The position numbers and the translations under genes were made by a program. Below are positions 1-10,305 of a stretch of DNA of 64,000 nt, in pieces. The DNA lies in NCBI RefSeq assembly GCF_019112545.1, contig NW_025064904.1, forward strand, positions 124,001 through 188,000. The letters are read 5' to 3'. This stretch comes from Guyanagaster necrorhizus (taxonomy: Eukaryota > Basidiomycota > Agaricomycetes > Agaricales > Physalacriaceae). Numbering within the stretch: the stretch's first letter is position 1; the number at the start of each line of letters is the position of its first letter. The notes beneath the pieces are model-generated. The model was given only the letters and a program-made list of their open reading frames with translations. It had not been told where the DNA came from and did no database searches.

Positions 1-159
1 CCTCAGAACAAGACCAATCGATAACCCTGCGATTATAAAGATGTTCCTGAGCCGGAAAAAAAATGTCGCGTTGGTAGTAATATCTTTTGATAGAATTCAA
101 CTAAAGAAGCTGGGTGATGGAGACATACGTAGTGTTGTGTGGAAAGCGTGAAACGAATT

Positions 160-1504
160 CTACGTCGCGGTAGCAGGTGTCACCTGTAACGGACGTCGTT
201 GAAAGGCTTTCCATCCCTTTTTCAACCCTTTCGCTTCAATGATGTTGGCCGGCATACAATATACAGGGTCTAGGTCAAGTAGTCCTGGGTAGCCAAGAAT
301 CGAAAGGCCTATCAAACAGATGAGAATAGAATTCCGAATTCAATCGATGCCTGCAGACCTGCAACGCCGAAGTGCGTATGAAACACATCTACCATGTCTC
401 CCGGTCGATCTGCAATACCACCTGTCTCTGGGTTCTGCAGGAACATTAACCCAAAGCCGACTTGGGGGAGACGAACAGACCTGGGCAGATAGAATGAAGG
501 TCATCAGCTTATCGACGTCTATCCAATCCACTTTATTGAGGATTGAAAGGGCCGACAAGACCCAGAAGCTGTAACAGACCTTTATTAAAGATGAAGTCAG
601 AAATTCAGAGTGGTAAGAGTGTAGACGGCGTACATCTTCTAATTTCTCAGGTCGTCCGTTCAGACCACCATTTGGTAATTGACGTTCTGAAAGCCACCAA
701 GCAAGAGTATCATGATCAACGACGTCCAGTCTGTCCAAAATGGCGAGCGCGGCGAGGCATACAAACACTAATAGGAAGCCTGTCAGTCGGACTGGCGTTC
801 GATAGAAACACTGTATCACCCTGGGTGGCATGACTTTCGGCCCCTGCGATGCTTCCAAAACCCCCATCAAAGTTTCTGCATTGGACAATATACGAGACAG
901 TTCTCTCAATGTCGAGATCAGACAGACGGTCCAGTAGAGACAACGCATTGACGGCGCAGTAAAGAAATCGCGTGTCGATCTCACCGAATGAGTCTCCAGC
1001 AAAGACACCAGACGGCTGCTGCAATGACAATATGACTGTACAGTTGATTAATGACGCGAAAACAAGATTAAAGAAACACACATTTCACTACCCGCTCGAC
1101 ATCTAGCTCATCCAGAGCATTCTGTGTCATCAGTATCTGGATAGCGCTCAGGGTTGGCAAAAGATGGGCGTCGTGGTCGGGATGAGCACCAAATCCTCCT
1201 ATCATTCATCGTATTAAGAAAGCCAGATAGCCAATTAAAGACTAACCTGCCTCTTTGTCCCAGCAGCTCATGACATATTCTATCATTTCTTCTCTGTCAA
1301 GTGCGTCCTGGTGGTCCATAATGCAGAGAGCAGTGAGGCCCCAGTATATCGCGTTCATCCGGAGGTGCGCCGTGAGATGGTAGGCAAGATCATCCTTGCT
1401 CTTCAGCGAAAGTAAGAAGAGATATTTCGATAAATCCAAAGACTGACTTTGCCTAAGTTCTGGATATAAGAGACGTGCAAGGGGATGAGCAGCTCAGCCG
1501 ACAT
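160..1504 (-). CDS. BET2: Rab geranylgeranyltransferase (type II) beta subunit
   Basis: Catalytic beta subunit of the enzyme that attaches geranylgeranyl groups to C-terminal cysteines of Rab GTPases presented by the REP escort protein, in the cytosol. The spliced protein starts [19 protein letters not shown] and joins across a GT..AG intron to [20 protein letters not shown]. It carries prenyltransferase beta-repeats: [12 protein letters not shown], the zinc/substrate motif [10 protein letters not shown] with [27 protein letters not shown], and the C-terminal block with [18 protein letters not shown] and [12 protein letters not shown]. The stop is TAG (reverse strand, 160-162). Several introns give about 340 residues, the usual BET2 length. 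It lies head to head with MTO1, with about 130 bp between the start codons. The family call is secure; some exon borders were not checked base by base. Confidence 0.92.
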
Positions 1505-1634
1505 TGTGAGCGGGGAAGGTATGTAGGTTCGGTCCGGGGTACCGGTCCCGCAAAAATTAAAAATTGACTCCATGCCCTGACTCTTTTGTTGGCTGACGTT
1601 ACTCGTCTTTCTCCTAGTTCCAACTGTGTATTAC

Positions 1635-4508
1635 ATGCATCATCGATTAACTAGGCAGTCATGGAATCGCTCGAGATTGTACAGATATTTCTCGTCTGCG
1701 ACAGAGCCGTATCAGGGTATGCGGCAGAAGTTCTCACTCCTTCCTACATTGCTGAATACGGTCTGTTCAGTATGCGTTATCGGGGCCAGCCCCGCAGGAT
1801 GTGAGGCGGCGGCTGCATCGGCTAGAGTGGGAGCCAGGACACTATTGTTGACAAAAAGCATGGACGATATCGGTGAATTGTCCTGTAATCCATCCATTGG
1901 CGGCGTTGGAAAAGGAACCTTGGTTCGCGAAGTGGATGCAATGGATGGATTGATGGCCAAAGTTGCGGGTATATCAATGCAGGTTCTCTGTGAAACTCGC
2001 GACTGACATGCGTTACGAGTAGATGAGTCGGGAAGTATGTTCCAAATGCTGAACGCGACCAAAGGCTCTGCTGTGTGGGTACGAGGTTACGACAGATTTC
2101 AATGCCAGCCGTTCATAATACTTCTACTAGGGTGCAAGGGCGCAAATTGACCGGACATTGTACAAAAGACATATGAAGAGAGGGCTCCGTGTATACCAGC
2201 AAAACCTTAGCATTCGTGCAGCCAGAGCTTCTGGTCTGCTATTTGACAGTGGGGGCCACGATCTATCTCCTTCGCCCCGTGTTGCAGGTGTTAGACTTGG
2301 TCAGTTCACTAGGGTCTACATCTTTCTCTTTATTGACATTCCTCAGATACCGGTGAAATCATCCACTGCTCTAAGGTCATTCTTTGTGCAACAAGGGAGT
2401 ACCACATAGGTACGCATGTATCTGCATTGATTTGATGATCCTCAGAAACGTGTTATGTTCCTTTTAAGGCACCACCTTTTCCGCTGGAGAGGACGATTTT
2501 GAAGGTTTGTCGAGCTCTCTTAGGCGTATGGGTGTCGAATTCCACCAATTACACACTATGACCCCACCACGCCTTGATGGAAAAACGATTGACTACACGA
2601 ACTTGACTCGTCAAGATGGCGACGTGAGTCCGTCACCTTTCAGCTTCCTCAACTCTACTGTAGTCAATGCCGTAGGATCCGAATCATCTGTACCATGACT
2701 TGTCTGACATATAGGCCTGCAGAAGAACCAACTACCCCGTTACATGACACGAACCACTTCGTCGACACATCACATCGTAAGAGCTAATATGCACCTCAGT
2801 GCGCTTATTGAGATAGCCAAAGGTCTGGTCTTTCGTCTCTTCTTTTTACGACTTTGGAACTCTTCTCGCAGGGACACAATACTGTCCATCTTTGGAGGCC
2901 AAAAGTCTGCGATTTAGCCATAATTCTCATCTCGTCTGGTTAGAATCAGAGGGTTACGACACAGGTTGTTGACGGTCGTTCTATTGCTTTCGATCCGCTC
3001 ATGATGAGATAGATGTCATATATGCAAATGGGCTCGCCTGTACTCTCCCAGAGGAGGTGCAAGAACCCATCTTACGGACAATTCCTGGACTTGAAAACGT
3101 GAAAATGATTAGGCCTGCTTATGGGATGAAGTACGATCATCTGGATCCTCGGACACTAACAGGTGCGGGCCCTTCTCGGTGTGATTATCTCTTCACTAGG
3201 TCTTAGTATTCGCTTAGCAACACTTGAGGGGAAGCACATAAAGGTAAATATCTTCCACTCCTCTGAGAATTTGGACTCTGATTGGTTGAGTTGGTCTTAG
3301 GGTTTCTACTGCGCCGGAAAAGCCATTGGCACACCTGGGTATGAAGAAGCTGCTGCACAGGGGATCATCGCAGGAACCAATGCAGCACGGTCAGCACTTG
3401 GGCGTGGGCCGTTTCTTCTGAAAAAATCTGATAGTTTCATCGGGGCACTTACTCATGACCTTATCACGGGGGGTGCCAAAGCACCTCGTAAGGTCATTAT
3501 TCCCTATCTTTCGTTTCTCTGATGACTGTTGACAGAAAAGACGCTAACTTCAAGAGCGGACCATCTATTATTCCTTCGACCAGACAATGCTCATATTCGT
3601 TTGACAGAAAAAGGTTTTTCTTTTGTGACAAGAAATACTATAGTGACTGACCAACTTGTAGCCTATGGTGCTGGTGTAGTTTCTAGGAATCGAATGGAGT
3701 TACACCGTCACTTGCTGGAGACTTATAATCGTGTTCTGGGCATTCTAAAACAGTGCGTACGTACCTCTCAAGTAAGTTCTTTGTCACTTTCGATCTGTTC
3801 TTTGGCATTGATTTCTGACTTCAAGAGCTGGCGTGATCGAGGTCTTTCTGTTGCGCACTGCGGCAAGAAGAAAAGGTATGGATTACTTATGCTCTCCGAC
3901 TACTTACCTCACATGAAGCTCTTAGTGCTTTTCACATACTGCGGCTCCCGTTCGTCTCGATGGGGGACCTCATGCCAGAGTTGCCGTTCCTAAGCAGTGT
4001 GGACCCAACGCTGTTGAAAGTCATAGAAAATGATGGCGAGTCTTTGGTAGATTGGGCTTGCGAAGGCCATCCTTATTGTTCATAGGGAAATACTCTCCAC
4101 ATTTGGCCCAGCGAAAACTCGATATGAAGGTCATCACTAAAAACGGGCTCGATCCGAACCTGGATTACAGCAAATTGGACGCGGCGATGAAAAGACGGCT
4201 GTTCTACGGAGACCGGTAAGTTTTTGTCATCTATAGTAGTTGGTTTCTGATGTGTCGGCCAGACTACAACAAAAGGCACGAAGAGTATGACTGCCATCTC
4301 ATTGATTTGTTTACCGTTCCTGTGGTTATTATATACGGATGTTGAACTAGGCCAACTTAGGGGGATGGATGGATGTTTATTCTGGTTATCGTGTCCCTGA
4401 GAAGGAAGCCAACCAGAGTCCCTACTACACATAGAGTTGCGCTATGGAATTGAGGCGTGTCCCCGAGTCCTCCGATGGATCTGGAAAGAGCGAGCCCAGG
4501 CCAGTTAA
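1635..4508 (+). CDS. MTO1: Mitochondrial tRNA U34 carboxymethylaminomethyl-modifying enzyme (MnmG/GidA family), divergent
   Basis: Homolog of the FAD-dependent MnmG/Mto1 subunit that, with Mss1/MnmE, modifies the wobble uridine of mitochondrial tRNAs. The first in-frame ATG is at 1635 and opens an Arg-rich presequence ([19 protein letters not shown]) typical of mitochondrial import. Family blocks follow in order: [90 protein letters not shown] and a C-terminal tail ending in ..[11 protein letters not shown]. Both cysteines equivalent to the bacterial catalytic pair (in SCNPSIGG and YCPSLE) are kept. The Rossmann GxGxxG is GASPAG, and other FAD-contact loops also differ from the family. There are about a dozen introns, and one (4036-4085) appears to be GC-AG. 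The reading frame can be carried through to the stop at 4506-4508, so I call it a gene and not a pseudogene. Confidence 0.85.
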
Positions 4509-4994
4509 TCATCGAAATAGACACGCTTGCGCCGATAACAAGTATCTTCGAAATCTCTTCTTCTTTATCATGCTCAGAACGCAAGTATCATCGTCTCTGG
4601 CGGCTACGAATGACTCGGAGTCCGAGTCGGGGCAAGATCTTGTTCCATGTGCAGGGAGGGAGTTGGTTCTTTAGGCCGGGTCCGAGTCGGACATTGCCTT
4701 AATTGCTTAAGAGTTCCTGCGTTGCTCCTGGCATCATGTACAGCATTGCTTGAGACAACTGCAGCTCGGAAATGCAAGAAAGAAACGAGGATAGTGTATA
4801 CAAACCGCCATATAAGCCAGTATCGCAGCACTTGCACGGCGATCGCTGTGAAATCTCACACGTGTTGTATTTTAATCTTCCGTTCGTCCGAATCATGAAA
4901 GCCGCTCTCGGAGAACAAATCTAACCACATGCTGTATAAAAGGAGGACAGATGACGGCAGCCCCTTCAAGACCCCCCCCACCACTTCGTCTCCG
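4509..4994. other. Intergenic region MTO1 / DsbA-like gene
   Basis: No gene is supported here. The stretch holds an 8-bp palindrome around 4612-4628 (GACTCGGA-G-TCCGAGTC). Part of it, TCCGAGTCGG, recurs exactly 60 bp later (4621-4630 and 4681-4690). The right end is the promoter of the downstream oxidoreductase. Confidence 0.5.
4935..4941 (+). promoter_or_regulatory. TATA box of the DsbA-like gene
   Basis: TATAAAA lies 54 bp upstream of the start codon at 4995, a normal distance for a fungal core promoter. Inferred from sequence and position only. Confidence 0.45.
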
Positions 4995-5891
4995 ATGACA
5001 GTACAGATCATCACTCTAGACATAACTTCAGGTATGTGCGTATCTTCAGTTCAAAGGATGGTACTACACTGAATAGGACTTGTGTAAGCAGACACTATCT
5101 GTCCGTGGTGTTGTATTGGTTTTAAGCACGTCAAAACTGCGATAAAGCAAATTAAAGAGTCCGGTCTTCCGGTCGAGTTTCAATTTCAATTTCATCCCTT
5201 TATGCTTGATGCCAATCTTCCACCATCTCCTGGGTATAACAAGCGAGCCTGGTATGCTAGCCGACTAGGTGCATCGAGGATAAAGGCGGCTGAGGAACAG
5301 ATGATAGCCCTTGGTCTTTCCGAGGGCATTACATTGAAGTCGGTCAACCATTTGCCGCGATAGCATTATGCTCTGACATTGTTTGTACAGCTATGACGGC
5401 CAAGTGAGCAATACTATTGATAGCCATCGGCTAGTTGCCAAGGTCAGGAAGATTGGCGGTGAGAAGGCCCAGGTCAAAGTTATGGAAGCACTGTCTTTTG
5501 CTTACCTTGAACGGGCGGATGACATTGGTAACTCAGACGTTCTGGCAGCCCAAGTTGCAGCCACTGGAGTGATGACCAAATCTGAGGTGAGTTTCAGTTA
5601 CCTAAGGTTGGGTGCGGTCTGGCTAACCCTTGAATTTTTGCGGCAGGTTTTGGCCTTTCTTGCCTCCGATGAACTCAAGTCGGAAATACTGTCTAGCATA
5701 CGAGGATCGCATCTGAATGGTGTCTCTGGCGTGTAAGCTTCATCTTTCCTACTAACTCCAAGGCGGTCAGATCAAGCTCTTCTTGCAGGCCGTATACCCT
5801 TGTCAACAAGAAATATGCTTTGACTGGAGCCCAACCTGCTTCGTCCTTTTTCAGGATCTTCAACGAGATCGCGCGTGGTCAGCGCAAGTAG
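4995..5891 (+). CDS. DSBA/FrnE-like thioredoxin-fold oxidoreductase
   Basis: Protein of about 225 residues in the FrnE branch of the DsbA family, a thioredoxin fold with a helical insertion. Exon 1 encodes MTVQIITLDITS and splices to DTICPWCCIGFKHVKTAI, which places the redox motif C16-P-W-C19 right after the first strand, as in the family. Later exons encode FHPFMLDANLPPSPGYNKR, then SYDGQVSNTIDSHRLV, then GVSGVPYTLVNKKYALTGAQ. In the last of these, the V-P before Y-T-L-V is the family's cis-proline position. The stop is TAG at 5889-5891. The substrate is unknown; family members act as dithiol oxidases or isomerases, or are annotated near secondary metabolism. No signal peptide is seen, so it is probably cytosolic. 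It is not part of an obvious cluster. Confidence 0.87.
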
Positions 5892-6141
5892 ACCGGACAC
5901 CACGCGACCTTTAGTACTCGTCCGCCTGTTTGGGATCCCTTTTTCTCATTTAGTTTGGGTAGATCCAATTTGTGACAGACGTGATCTGATAGAATCTCTC
6001 AATGTCGTACTTATGTTGTGATCCGTGAATTGAACGATGCGTCATCATTTACATCCAATCTTCAGACCCATACGTCATACCTTGTTTGTTTGTCATCCTC
6101 TTGCCACCATCATCATAATTCAATTCTTCCTATCCAAAGAA

Positions 6142-6650
6142 ATGAAGGTTACTTTGAACGAAACAATTCTTGCAGAGTCGAACGACACTGTTGTAGTTGA
6201 AAACAACCACTACTTCCCCCCGTCGTCAGTCAAAATGGACTTGTTCACTGATTCACAGACCAGGTCAGTATCTTACGCATTATCCTCGTTGAGAACATCC
6301 GGCTGACCTCCTAAATTGAAGTACCGTGTGCCCGTGGAAAGGGTAAATGTGAAATGCCATACATTTTAATCATTATTTGACCTGGAGTGACAGAACTGCT
6401 TCCTATTACAATGCCAGCGTCGATGGCAAAGAAGTCAGCGATATTGCGTGGTAAGTTAGGCTAGATTCATAGAATCCTTCTCCTTCCGGTTCTTTTCTCA
6501 CAGGTTTGTTCATAGGTATTATCCCCATCCTTCGGAAAAGGCGAAATCCATTGCCGGTTATGTTGCTTTTTACAAGGTGATTAGAATGTCTCCGAATGGT
6601 GCTTCTTCTTCCTCACTATACGTCTTCAGAATAAGGTCAATATAGAATGA
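6142..6650 (+). CDS. DUF427 domain protein
   Basis: Small protein of about 93 residues spread over five exons. It begins MKVTLNETILAESNDTVVVE and contains the DUF427 signature: NHYFPPSSVKMD, then STVCPWKG, TASYYNASVDGKEVSDIAWY and YYPHPSEKAKSIAGYVAFYK, ending NKVNIE. The introns have clean GT..AG ends; one is phase 2 after CCGTGGAAAGG and one lies just before AATAAGGTC. DUF427 proteins adopt a small beta-fold and have no established biochemical role. An upstream in-frame ATG at 6037 opens a longer frame, but homology begins at 6142, so I chose that start. No operon-like relation to its neighbours is visible. Confidence 0.85.
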
Positions 6651-6892
6651 AGTAAGGACGCTGAACAGACTTGTATAAATAACTCTTTGGACCCAACGCG
6701 ATTATGTACAATTGCATCCAAGAAATATGTATGATACTGTGCGACTGGGAGACCGATGTAACGTGATGTTATGTATTATATATGCGGAATATCAATGACA
6801 ACAAATAAATGAGTCCCGCAAGATGCAAAAAGGAACAGTTCAATCAGGAATGATAACACATTGCAGCCGGCTTACACCCCATCCACTACCGC

Positions 6893-9800
6893 CTAGGCTT
6901 CGCCTTTGTTGAGGACCGACTCAGTCGTGGGTTTGTCCTTGAATGTTAGAAGGTCGGTCAAAGAAGCGATTTGGTCACCCTGAAGAAAACGTTAACACTG
7001 TGCAAAATAGAGGCCTGATCGACTAACCTTCTGTTCTAGGATATCAATGACCTCGCGAAGGTGCTGAGCAAGCATGTTCCTCTTGGGTACGTCGGAGACG
7101 GCGTCCATATCCTTGTATTGATCTGCGAGTTCCACGTAGACACTGCCATGAATCGGATACATCTTAGTGAACTAATTCAGGAAGAAAAAAAAACGGACCT
7201 TTTGTAGTGGGTAAAATCATCTTGTAACTCTCTGATTACCTTCATTAGCACAGTTTGAGGAGGAACTCCCTTCGTTGTTGGGACGCGTGGAGGTGCACTG
7301 GTCGACGGCATAGCACGTCGGCCGTTGTCCTCGACGCCCTCCGAACCTTCAGCAAAGCCCTCATCTTCATCGCTGTTGTCTTCGTCATCCTCCTGTACGT
7401 TGGTTTGAAGTTGCTTCGCGAAACGGTTTGGTAGCCAAGACGGAGACATTGGGCTGGAATCTTTGCGATGCCCTCTTCTTCTATGACATACATTACAAGT
7501 CTTCGCATTGTGCTCTGGAGCACTGAAGAACAAACGCTCCAGCCTTGTGCCACGGATCTGAGGGAACGGCGTTTGTGGGACCTCGTCATTGTCCCTGTTC
7601 GGATGACGAGAATGCGCTGCTGCATGTGCAGGTGTGGGAGCTGTTGGGCGTACTGTGGACGGCGTGGGGGTGCGACGGCGGCGCGCGTATGACGGACTAG
7701 GCGAAGAAGAGCGACTCTCGTCTGCCCAATGGGAATTTTGAGACGGGCGATCAAGCTCCGGAACATCTTCAACTTGAACACATGCCCTCCGGATGGTGGG
7801 AGATGGAGAACGCGACAACATGGTACTCTGCTCTGCGAATGATTTCGAGTGCTCAGAACGTCGTTCTTCGACGTCAGCGGATATTTGCTCCAATTCATCC
7901 CCCTCGATGAAACCTCCGGAGGCACCCAGGTTCGTCGATCCAAGAGTTGCGTAGTCTGTTCGTATAGTCTTATCAGGTGCTCCACCTGTCCTCGATGTGG
8001 AGGCAAGCCCGAAATCGTCTTCCTCCTCTGCCGAATTTCCCTCTTCGAGCACTTCCTCTCCTCGACCATGTTCCTCGACTGTTGACGTGCCTTGCTGTTC
8101 AATAGCGGATTCAACAACCATGATGCGAGATCGTGTAGCCTCAGAGGCCTCCCTGGCAGCTCTGCGCTCTTTTAGACCTTCTTCAACGACACCTCTCAAT
8201 ACCTCGACCTCTCCAGCGAGACGTTCCACCTCGGCACGCAAAACATTGATCTCTGTCGTTTTCTCCTTTAGGGTTCGGTGGTCGGAGTCACGCAATGATC
8301 TGAGCTCGGTCAAGAGCTGTTGATGTGACGCTAATTCAGCTGTTAGTCGGGACAGATGCGAGCGAAGGCTCGTCACAAGGGCTTCCAGAGCTATTCAAAG
8401 CAAAAGTTAGCACGCATGAGTAGCATATCGACCTAATCTCACCCTTTTTCTCCTCCACCACTTCCTGATATCTGGACGTATCTTCTCTGGAAAAAGAGAT
8501 ATCTCTGGCCTTGGCTTTCCCCTTGCCCTTTCGTCTTCGAGCATCCTCTAGTTCGAGTTCATGTTGTTGCTGAGAGAGAAATTCTTCTCTTTGCATCAAC
8601 ATGGAATGCTCCTTAGTGACCTCGATCTTGCAAAGTTCTAATTCATGCTCTAGTTCCCGAACGCGACGGCGAGAAATTCCATTCTCGTCTTGTAACTCAC
8701 GAAGTTTAGATTGAACAGCGCTGATGGCAGATAATAAACGAGCTAGGACATGTTAGCCAAAGAATACTAGCAGCATTAAAACCCACCATCACTTTCCCTG
8801 GCTTCTTTGGACGCTTGATATGGGTAATGTTGCAAAGTCCCTTTAATGGGGGATTCCACGGCGCTGGTCAGCCCCGTCACGTCCGGAAGGTGTAGTCTAC
8901 TCTTGGATGCATGGGCAGACGTTTGAACAGGTTGCCTTAGCGAGCTTCGACGTGGTGTGGGCTGCATACAGCGAGACTGATCTCTGGTTAGATTCCCAGC
9001 TTCATAATGAATTGTACGGTCAGCAGCAGAGCTTTGATTATGACGACGACCTTTCTCAATCTCATGATCAAGCTCTTTGTTAATACCGTTGGCGATTTTA
9101 GTGAATTTAGAGCCCGACGGAGTAGGAGTAGGAGGATGAAGACGAACTTGAGGCTGATATGGTGAAGCATAGGAAGCATCTAGAACGCACTTGGTCGTGA
9201 GCGGTTTAGGTGTGGGTACATCTTTCTCAACGGCAGGAAGAAATGGCTGGCGTCCAAGAGGAGATGGCGCGTGGCGCGCAACGCTGTGATCTTGGGCACC
9301 GCGGGGCGACCGCGGTCGTTTTGGAGAAAAGGAAACACGACGAAGGGCATCAGATATCTTTGGACGAGGTTGTTGTTCTTCAGAGTCCGACGAGGAGGAT
9401 GCTGTATGAGGTGAACGTAGACGAACAGACCGCGATTTCAGAGATGGTGGGGGAACATAACCCGACGCGAGAATGCGATCCAATTCAGCAGTATCATCGA
9501 CAATAACGGGGTCAAAACTGATTCCGCCGGGTGGCTAGTGCAGACGTTAGATGGAGGGATAACTCAGCTACGTTGTCACGTACAGGATATCTGGACCTCG
9601 ATGGATCCATATCAAATAAACTAAGCTTGCTGTCAACGCCCGCCATAATATCACGCAGTGGCCGCTCAGGATCATAATCTGCACCACTCAAACTGACATC
9701 GCGCCGGTGCCCTCCGCCCCCAAGGCCCGCACTGAGAGTTAGGCCACTGGCATGATGCGCCGCTGTAGACATGGTCTCGCCGACGTATGGATTGATCCCT

Positions 9801-10090
9801 TCTTCATCATCCTCATCACCAGTGCGATACGACCAAGCGTGATTGAAGTCATTATCAAGGTCGTCCCCCGATCTGTGGATGTAGGAACGGAATTCTGGCA
9901 AGGACGCTGGATTGGAATTGTGTCTGGGATACTCAATGCTATCGTTGTGATTTAACTCGCCGTCCTGTGACGAAAGCTGAAGAGAAAGATCTGTGCGCTG
10001 TAGGTTGTGCTCTAATTGGATCCGGTCGTGTTCGAGCTCGTCACCCCGGATAGTGAGGTCAAGAACCTGTGCCCTTGGTTGTTTCTTCAT
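6893..10090 (-). CDS. Cep57 microtubule-binding-domain protein (Ppc89-like spindle pole candidate)
   Basis: Long, mostly disordered and coiled-coil protein of about 950 residues. The C-terminus matches the Cep57 centrosome/microtubule-binding domain: TVLMKVIRELQDDFTHYKR, joined by splicing to VELADQYKDMDAVSDVPKRN, then MLAQHLREVIDILEQKGDQI and SLTDLLTFKDK, with a stop at 6893-6895. The middle has a heptad-rich coiled coil (TAELASHQQLLTELRSLRDS, then VLRAEVERLAGEVEVLRGVV) and long Ser/Pro/Arg-rich linkers. A Cys-x2-Cys pair (CNVCHRRRGHRK) precedes the C-terminal domain. I start at the Met of MKKQPRAQVLDLTIRGDELE, because the acidic helix after it looks conserved and the longer upstream frame would enter the BMS1 promoter. 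Known relatives include fission yeast Ppc89, an SPB scaffold. The role here is inferred from the domain alone. Confidence 0.75.
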
Positions 10091-10270
10091 GTTGATGAAC
10101 AGAAAATAAGCCTTTTCCGGGTATCGCAAAGAGAGCAAGGCGGAATCGGGGCGAAGGATGGAGCCGTGGCAGACGCAGTAGAGGAGAACAAGTGCCAAAC
10201 AGGGCATCAACGACCTCAACGCGTAAATCACGTGTATCGTGGAATCGAAACCACGTGGAACCCTCCGGTG

Positions 10271-10284
10271 AAACCCTAACCCTA
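10271..10284 (+). promoter_or_regulatory. Telobox in the CEP57-like/BMS1 divergent promoter
   Basis: AAACCCTAACCCTA is two telomere-type units, 22 bp upstream of the BMS1 ATG and within the 215-bp divergent promoter. Telomere-like motifs near start codons are known from ribosome-biogenesis genes in other eukaryotes. Its function here is inferred. Confidence 0.55.
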
Positions 10285-10305
10285 CTTTTTCGCTCTTGAC
10301 TTCAT

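Noticed and set aside
3990..4085. Apparent stop in MTO1 near 4083
   Set aside because: Explained by the probable GC-AG intron, and the following family block continues in frame.
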